A DNA stretch of 64,000 nt from Megalobrama amblycephala (lineage: Eukaryota; Chordata; Actinopteri; Cypriniformes; Xenocyprididae), in the NCBI RefSeq assembly GCF_018812025.1, contig NC_063062.1:3083927-3147926 (forward strand), in the 5' to 3' direction. The notes beneath the pieces were generated by a model. That model ran no database searches. It was not told where the DNA came from and worked only from the letters and a program-made list of their open reading frames with translations. How positions within the stretch are numbered: the stretch's first letter is position 1; every line of letters starts with the position of its first letter. Positions 58,997 through 64,000 of the stretch are shown piece after piece. The position numbers were made by a program, and so were the translations under genes.

Positions 58997-60781
58997 CAGA
59001 GCTGCACGATTCTGGATAATATGAGAATCACGATTTTAAAATAGAGATCACGATTCTCCAATGATTCTGAACAGACAACTAAACAAAATAACATGTAATT
59101 TACTAGAGGTTCTGACAAAATATAAAAAAAAATGTTTAATTAATTTGAATTTTTTTTTTTGGTTATGTTTTGAATGAATGATTCAATGACTCCCTAATAT
59201 ACCTGTTTCACTACTGGATGAATCAGTGTTTTTGAACAAATCTTTTAAATGAATAATTCAATGACAAACACATTTTTAACAGTCACTTGTCGCCACCTGG
59301 TGGCAGGGCTTGACATTAACACCCGCCAACCCGCCAAATGCGGGTAGATTTCGGCTGTGGCGGGTAAGACAGCCACTCCCACTAGCCACTTTGGCGGGTT
59401 GAATATAATTTCAGTTTACTGCCAAATGATCGTCGAAGATCGTCGTAGCACAAAATTACAAAATTACAATCCAATCACACAATTCGTTATTTACGTGCAG
59501 TTAGTGAAGGAGGGATAGGCGGAATTGCGCTGAATGACACACAACAAAAGCGCTCTCTCGCGTGCGCTCTTTCTCTGTCGCGCGCGCGATCAGTTCTCCT
59601 CGCGCCTGAATAGTCAAATACACGTGCACACAGATGTCTAAATGTCCATCGTGTGGAGTATCTCACGTGAATACAGTCGGTTATGGCTTAAGTGGACGTA
59701 AACAGGTGGGTAATGACTGAATATGCGTCAGTTACATCCATGCATTCAGCAGCCCAATTAAATAGGCCTACCTGTCTGTCATTAATCAAACAACAAAAGA
59801 TGTTGATTAAATGTAGACTATATGTTAAATAAACCTACTGTATCTGAAAAAAGATGATTTTTAATTTACTATTGTTTTTGTAATTTGCTTCTTTGTTCTT
59901 TTATATAGCCTAACACAAATAACTTATCTCATATTAGCCCATGCTCATATTGTCCACCTCTTGCCCACCTGTACATACCAGCTGATATACAATGTAGTCT
60001 TGATTTGGGTGGTCAATCTGTATTTAAAAATTTGAAAGGGTTTTAAATCTTCTAAATCAAGTAATGACTCAAAATAAAGTAATTTAAGCATAACAAAGTC
60101 AACTTTAATCATATAAAATGTAATTTACCAACATCAAAATTGTGGCCAGTTAAAATGCTGAGTGGCTAGTAACTTTGAAAAACAACTAGCCACAGTGGCT
60201 GGTGAGCAAAAAAGTTAATGTCAAGCCCTGCCTGGTGGCATAACAATATAATGATACAACCGTTATTTGAAGTTCGTTTCAAAAGGTGATTTGATCAGCG
60301 TTGCCAAATTGGGCTACTTTAACACTGTTGCCACAGGTGGAAGCGACTCCAAATAACATGATATTTAGCCCCTGGAATGCAAATTTTATCAGGGAAACCC
60401 ATGGATTTTACTCACCGGAACTTGATTTTTACCGGGGGACCCCAGAAACGTGATTGGGCTAGTTTTGAATAGCATTTGGGTGGTTTTGTTGTGAAAACCT
60501 GGCAACCCTGATCAACCCTTTGATCGCTATCATAGACATCAGTGTTTATATCCAAATTATAAACTTTTTAAGTTTACTTCTGTGATAATTTGAACATTTG
60601 TGACAGAAATAACTATACTGTGTGGTTCAAAAACTGCTTTCTCTGGCTCAGCGGCAGCACGAACACAGATTTGAATGTTCCGGTATGATTTTGTCAAAGG
60701 TTTAATAGACACAGGCAAATCATTGTCTATGATAAATAAGATCATGTGGGTGTTTGAATCGAGATTAATCATGCAGCTCTA
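58997..60781. mobile_element. hAT-like element (CAGAGCTGCACGATT family), middle layer of a nest
   Basis: Termini CAGAGCTGCACGATTCTGG and a right end GATTAATCATGCAGCTCTA, imperfect inverted repeats. No clean duplication; part of the host element at the site is missing. It contains the family F element 59304-60230. Confidence 0.68.
59304..60230. mobile_element. hAT non-autonomous element, family F copy 2, TSD CCTGGTGG
   Basis: Termini CAGGGCTTGACATTAAC and GTTAATGTCAAGCCCTG, perfect inverted repeats of 17 bp. CCTGGTGG at 59296-59303 and 60231-60238. Conserved with 12351-12939 near both ends (CACCCGCCAAC-CCGCCAAATGCGGG; AGTGGCTAGTAACTTTG). About 340 bp longer than copy 1. Confidence 0.95.
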
Positions 60782-60861
60782 ACCCTTGATGAGCAAAAGA
60801 GACTCAAAAAAAAAAAAAAAAAAAAAGTCTTACTGATCCCAAACTTTTAAGCGGTAGTGTC

Positions 60862-62097
60862 ATATATAATACATAAATACTTCTGAATAAGTCCCTGATC
60901 AAAGGGGAGGAACAATATCAAAAGTAGTATCTGGTGGAACATATCTTTTTGCTGAAGTTATAATTAATAGATTTTTTATTTAATTTATTTTTATATTTGT
61001 ATGCTTTTTTTATGCAAACAAAAATATTGATATAGGCATTTAAAAAACACATCAGCTGATCATTATACAGGAAAACTGGACTTGAAAGCTCGCCAAATGA
61101 GGGAAGATGTAAAGACTGATGCTAAATCCAGGTAGGAATCGTAGCTTTGTGTTGCCTATTTATAAGTATATAAATGTATAATCTGCTAGGGCTGTAAATC
61201 TGAAGTAATGAGCACAGATTCTCTTTTATAAATGTGCTCTGTTGCCATCAGCAATGACTCTAGCGAGCAGTTCACAGTTTGATCATGTCGTACTGATTAC
61301 TAACTAATGATCACACAGCAGGACCTTCTGAATGCTGGGCTGCTCATAACTGATCATAGCATTACATACTACAGACGAAGGGCAATGGAATATTCTGAAA
61401 CGTGAAACATGCTCATTTGTCAACTGGTGGTGATACTTTGTGACTGAAGACTTGAGTAGACACCAAATCCACAACAATAGTCACACTAATGCTGCCAACT
61501 GGTGATGGGAATGAATCATTACTTCCTTTACGGAGCGATTCAGCCAGTGTGTGAATTTACCATCATGGATAATAGGCAGGCAATGGGCCATGCTTCAATC
61601 AATGTGCTGCAAATCACGTAAACGAGCCAGGCGATGCCATTCAAAAGCATGGTTCCAATGCGTTTCTTGACATGAGGTTGCTGGAGTGATGCTGATGCAG
61701 TTGCCTAGCAACCCCACAGATTGCACATTTGGCACCCTTCCTCATTATTGAAAGTATATATTCTGTGAGGAGACTCTGTTCATCTTGACAACTCACCCCA
61801 TTGTTACCCTTCTGGCGGTCAAATCACGCCTTTGACGCAAGTTAAAGATCTCGCGGCCATGTGCGAGTTTCATCATCTGGCTTTGTCAGGTTAAAAGCTT
61901 CATGAGATGAGGAATTTTTAAAGTGCAGCTACTGTATATAGAACTCTGAAGCTAATGACAGATGGAAAGATGAAGAAAAGGCTTCAATGTTCATTTCAAA
62001 AATTCCAAGCTTGTCTCCACAAAGTATCCAGACACATTTTGAGAAGACTTCAGCCTTAGGTGGTGAGTTTATAAAGTTTATTAATATTAAAAAAATA
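60862..62097. other. Region upstream of tp53i11; possible hydrophobic exon at 61561-61691
   Basis: Unique-looking. On the minus strand 61691-61561 is open and reads KKRIGTMLLNGIAWLVYV then ICSTLIEAWPIACLLSMM, followed by a GTAAAT donor. The acceptor is weak. I do not recognise the protein; it may be chance. Confidence 0.2.
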
Positions 62098-62101
62098 TTA
62101 A

Positions 62102-62652
62102 AGGGGTCCTTGATTATAATTTCATTTTTTTTTTTTACTTTAGTTAGTGTGTAATGTTGCTGTTTGAGCACAAACAACATCTGCAAAGTTACACTCAAAG
62201 TTCAATGCAAAGGGAAATATTTTCTTTTCTTTTCTTTTCTTTTCTTTTCTTTTCTTTTAAGGACTACAACAAACGGCTGGTAGGGACTACAACTTCCTGA
62301 GTCTCTCCATCAGTGTCGACTCCGGGTTGAACAATGTAAGGCTGAACACCGTTACTGACAATCCTCATTTTGTCTGCGTGAGATTCTCCAGCTTTGTTGT
62401 TGTTGAGCAACCGAAGCGTGAGCTGTTAAAGCTCCGCCCTCTTGTTGAAAGTGGGCCAGGAGCAGCAGCTCATTTGCATTTAAAGGGACACACACAAAAA
62501 CGGTGTGTTTTTGCTCACACCCAAATAGGGGCAAATTTGACAAGCTATAATAAATGATCTGTGGGGTAGTTTGAGCTGAAACTTCACATACAAATTCTGG
62601 GGACACCAGAGACTTATATTTCATCTTGTAAAAGGGGCATTGCAGGCCCCCT
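62102..62652. mobile_element. TTAA-target element, family A copy 4
   Basis: TTAA at 62098-62101 and 62653-62656, perfect. Ends AGGGGTCC and GGCCCCCT. Shorter than other copies: a stretch is deleted between the (TTTTC)n tract and ACAACTTCCTGAGTCTCTCC. Confidence 0.87.
62222..62258. repeat. (TTTTC)n microsatellite
   Basis: About seven pentamer units, inside family A copy 4 near its internal deletion. Confidence 0.95.
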
Positions 62653-62656
62653 TTAA

Positions 62657-64000
62657 TAGATTTGCTAAATAGCAACACATTGCAACTGCATGAAAAATTG
62701 ACAAGTATGCGCTTGTGTAAGTGAATGAAAGAAATTAGCTGCAGGACAAAAGCCCACCAAAGTATTTCTCCTCAGCATCAGTATGTTGGGGATATTAAAG
62801 ATTTATACAATATACCAATGGGAATGATCATGATTGCGTGTGATCTGAATGGAATTTTATAACTTCATGGACAACTTCATCAATAATCTTGGAGAACTCA
62901 TGTTATAAATAAATGATTTTACTTTATTACTGTATAATATTAGAACTGTCAGTCAAGCAGAATGAATGAAACAAGTAAGCAATCATCACTAGCATTAATT
63001 AGCCCTCTGGTACTACACATAATTGCTTGTGTAAATCTGAGTCAAATAATCTTCCACAGCCCTTGCATCTTATAAATATATAATACAATAAAATGAGTGC
63101 CATTTCCAGTACAGTCATACACGTATACATCTCTGGACATACAAATAATTGCAATTATCAATTTAATGTTTTTTTCCTTCATGTCATGTCATGTAACTTT
63201 AATTCATACACACACCTTTAGGTAATTTTCTTTATGATCCTTGTAAACAAAAATTACGCATGATGACAATGACAATACATATACTTGAAATATTAAATAT
63301 TTACAAATGTTGAAAGCAATTTAGAACAGGCAAGAAAAAAAAAAGAAATTGTTGCCAGAGCTAAAAAAAAAAAAAAGGGGAATTAAAATAAATAAATGAA
63401 TGAATAAAACAAATGAATAAATGAATACATAAATTAATAATATTTACAGCTGATATTAACGTGTGTCTCAAATATGTCTCCTGAGTCCACTTGTAACTGG
63501 ATTTCACTGACGAGATCATCTCTACATTTTGTGACACTACTTAAAGGGATACTTCACCACTGGCAAAATGGGCTTTCAATAAAACTTGTCTGCCTATAGA
63601 GTAGAAAGGCGGGTGTTAATTGACACTGTAGTCAGTGTTAATGGACAACAGAAAACTGAGAAAAAAGACTGTTTGCCAAATAGGTAGGAAAACTACCTAT
63701 AATACACCCATAATACACTGGGCATGTTGCCTTCCAAGGCAACTCCCACCATTATGTGATGGAAACGCTTACCAGAGTCAAATACCACCTTGCTTTAGAA
63801 GGAAATACTTCTTAGCAAACTTATAATGGTGTTGACTTGTATTGTTGTGCAAGAATTTTAGCCGGTTTTTAGTTTTCAGTAAAGGATCCGGTGCATTGTA
63901 GGCAGTGGATAAAGGCTGCAAAGAATCATAAAATCTGACAAATCTCCATGTTTGTGGTCACCATTTCTAACTGGATGATCACGAACGGCATCTTTTACAC
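62657..64000. other. Right end of the window, nothing recognised
   Basis: AT-rich with poly(A) runs near 63336 and 63363. A TTAAAGGGATACTTCACC at 63541-63558 looks like the start of another TTAA element, but its partner end is not seen within the window. Confidence 0.5.

Larger units (their letters stand above)
58905..60860. mobile_element. Family D copy interrupted by a hAT-like element
   Basis: The left part is CAGCATATTAGAATGATTTC to CAGTTATTTAAA. The right part is TGATGAGCAAAAGAGACTC to CCCAAACTTTTAAGCGGTAG. Between them lies 58997-60781. Confidence 0.75.

Overview
The window is vertebrate nuclear DNA from a ray-finned fish, most probably a cyprinid (carp/goldfish/zebrafish group). The reasons are two split vertebrate genes with consensus GT-AG introns, very long (TA)n microsatellites, and a dense load of short DNA transposons (hAT-like with 8-bp target duplications, TTAA-target foldback elements, Tc1/mariner) of the kind common in cyprinid genomes. 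Most long open frames are microsatellite translations or transposon remnants, not genes.

Two genes are supported, both on the minus strand. (1) tp53i11 (tumour protein p53-inducible protein 11): all six coding exons are present (56361-56233, 38730-38672, 36016-35968, 35853-35757, 34482-34381, 30687-30554). They splice in frame to 189 residues, the length I recall for the human protein. A possible untranslated exon lies at 57892-58041, and the 3' UTR runs left from 30553, possibly to about 27.35 kb. (2) cd82 (tetraspanin Kangai-1): a likely 5' noncoding first exon near 21647-21740 and the first two coding exons (13125-13053, 9673-9601). The rest of cd82 must lie left of the window; I found no further exon in 1-9600. 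The genes are head-to-tail with roughly 9 kb between the tp53i11 stop and the cd82 5' end.

Region by region: 1-9.6 kb is cd82 intron 2 (family D foldback, hAT-like elements, TTAA elements). 9.6-13.1 kb holds cd82 coding exons 1-2 with two intronic hAT elements. 13.1-21.7 kb is the cd82 5' UTR intron (hAT and TTAA elements). 21.8-27.3 kb is mostly intergenic and dominated by a 3.3-kb hAT element split by a Tc1 insertion. 27.3-30.5 kb is the putative tp53i11 3' UTR, with a large inverted-repeat element. 30.5-38.7 kb is the tp53i11 exon cluster with foldback elements in the introns. 38.7-56.2 kb is the 17.5-kb tp53i11 intron 1, full of nested transposons including a Tc1 copy embedded in (TA)n. 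56.2-64 kb is the first coding exon and its upstream region, with a local duplication, a 343-bp near-perfect palindrome flanked by an 8-bp duplication, and a triple transposon nest.

I see no CRISPR, operon, tRNA or rRNA gene, and no convincing new protein system. The most notable content is the transposon stratigraphy: several insertions have readable target duplications, one has a paralogous empty site, and two TTAA elements share one TTAA. Also notable is a recurrent coding-like segment carried by one TTAA element family. Family names are by recognition only; no database search was possible.
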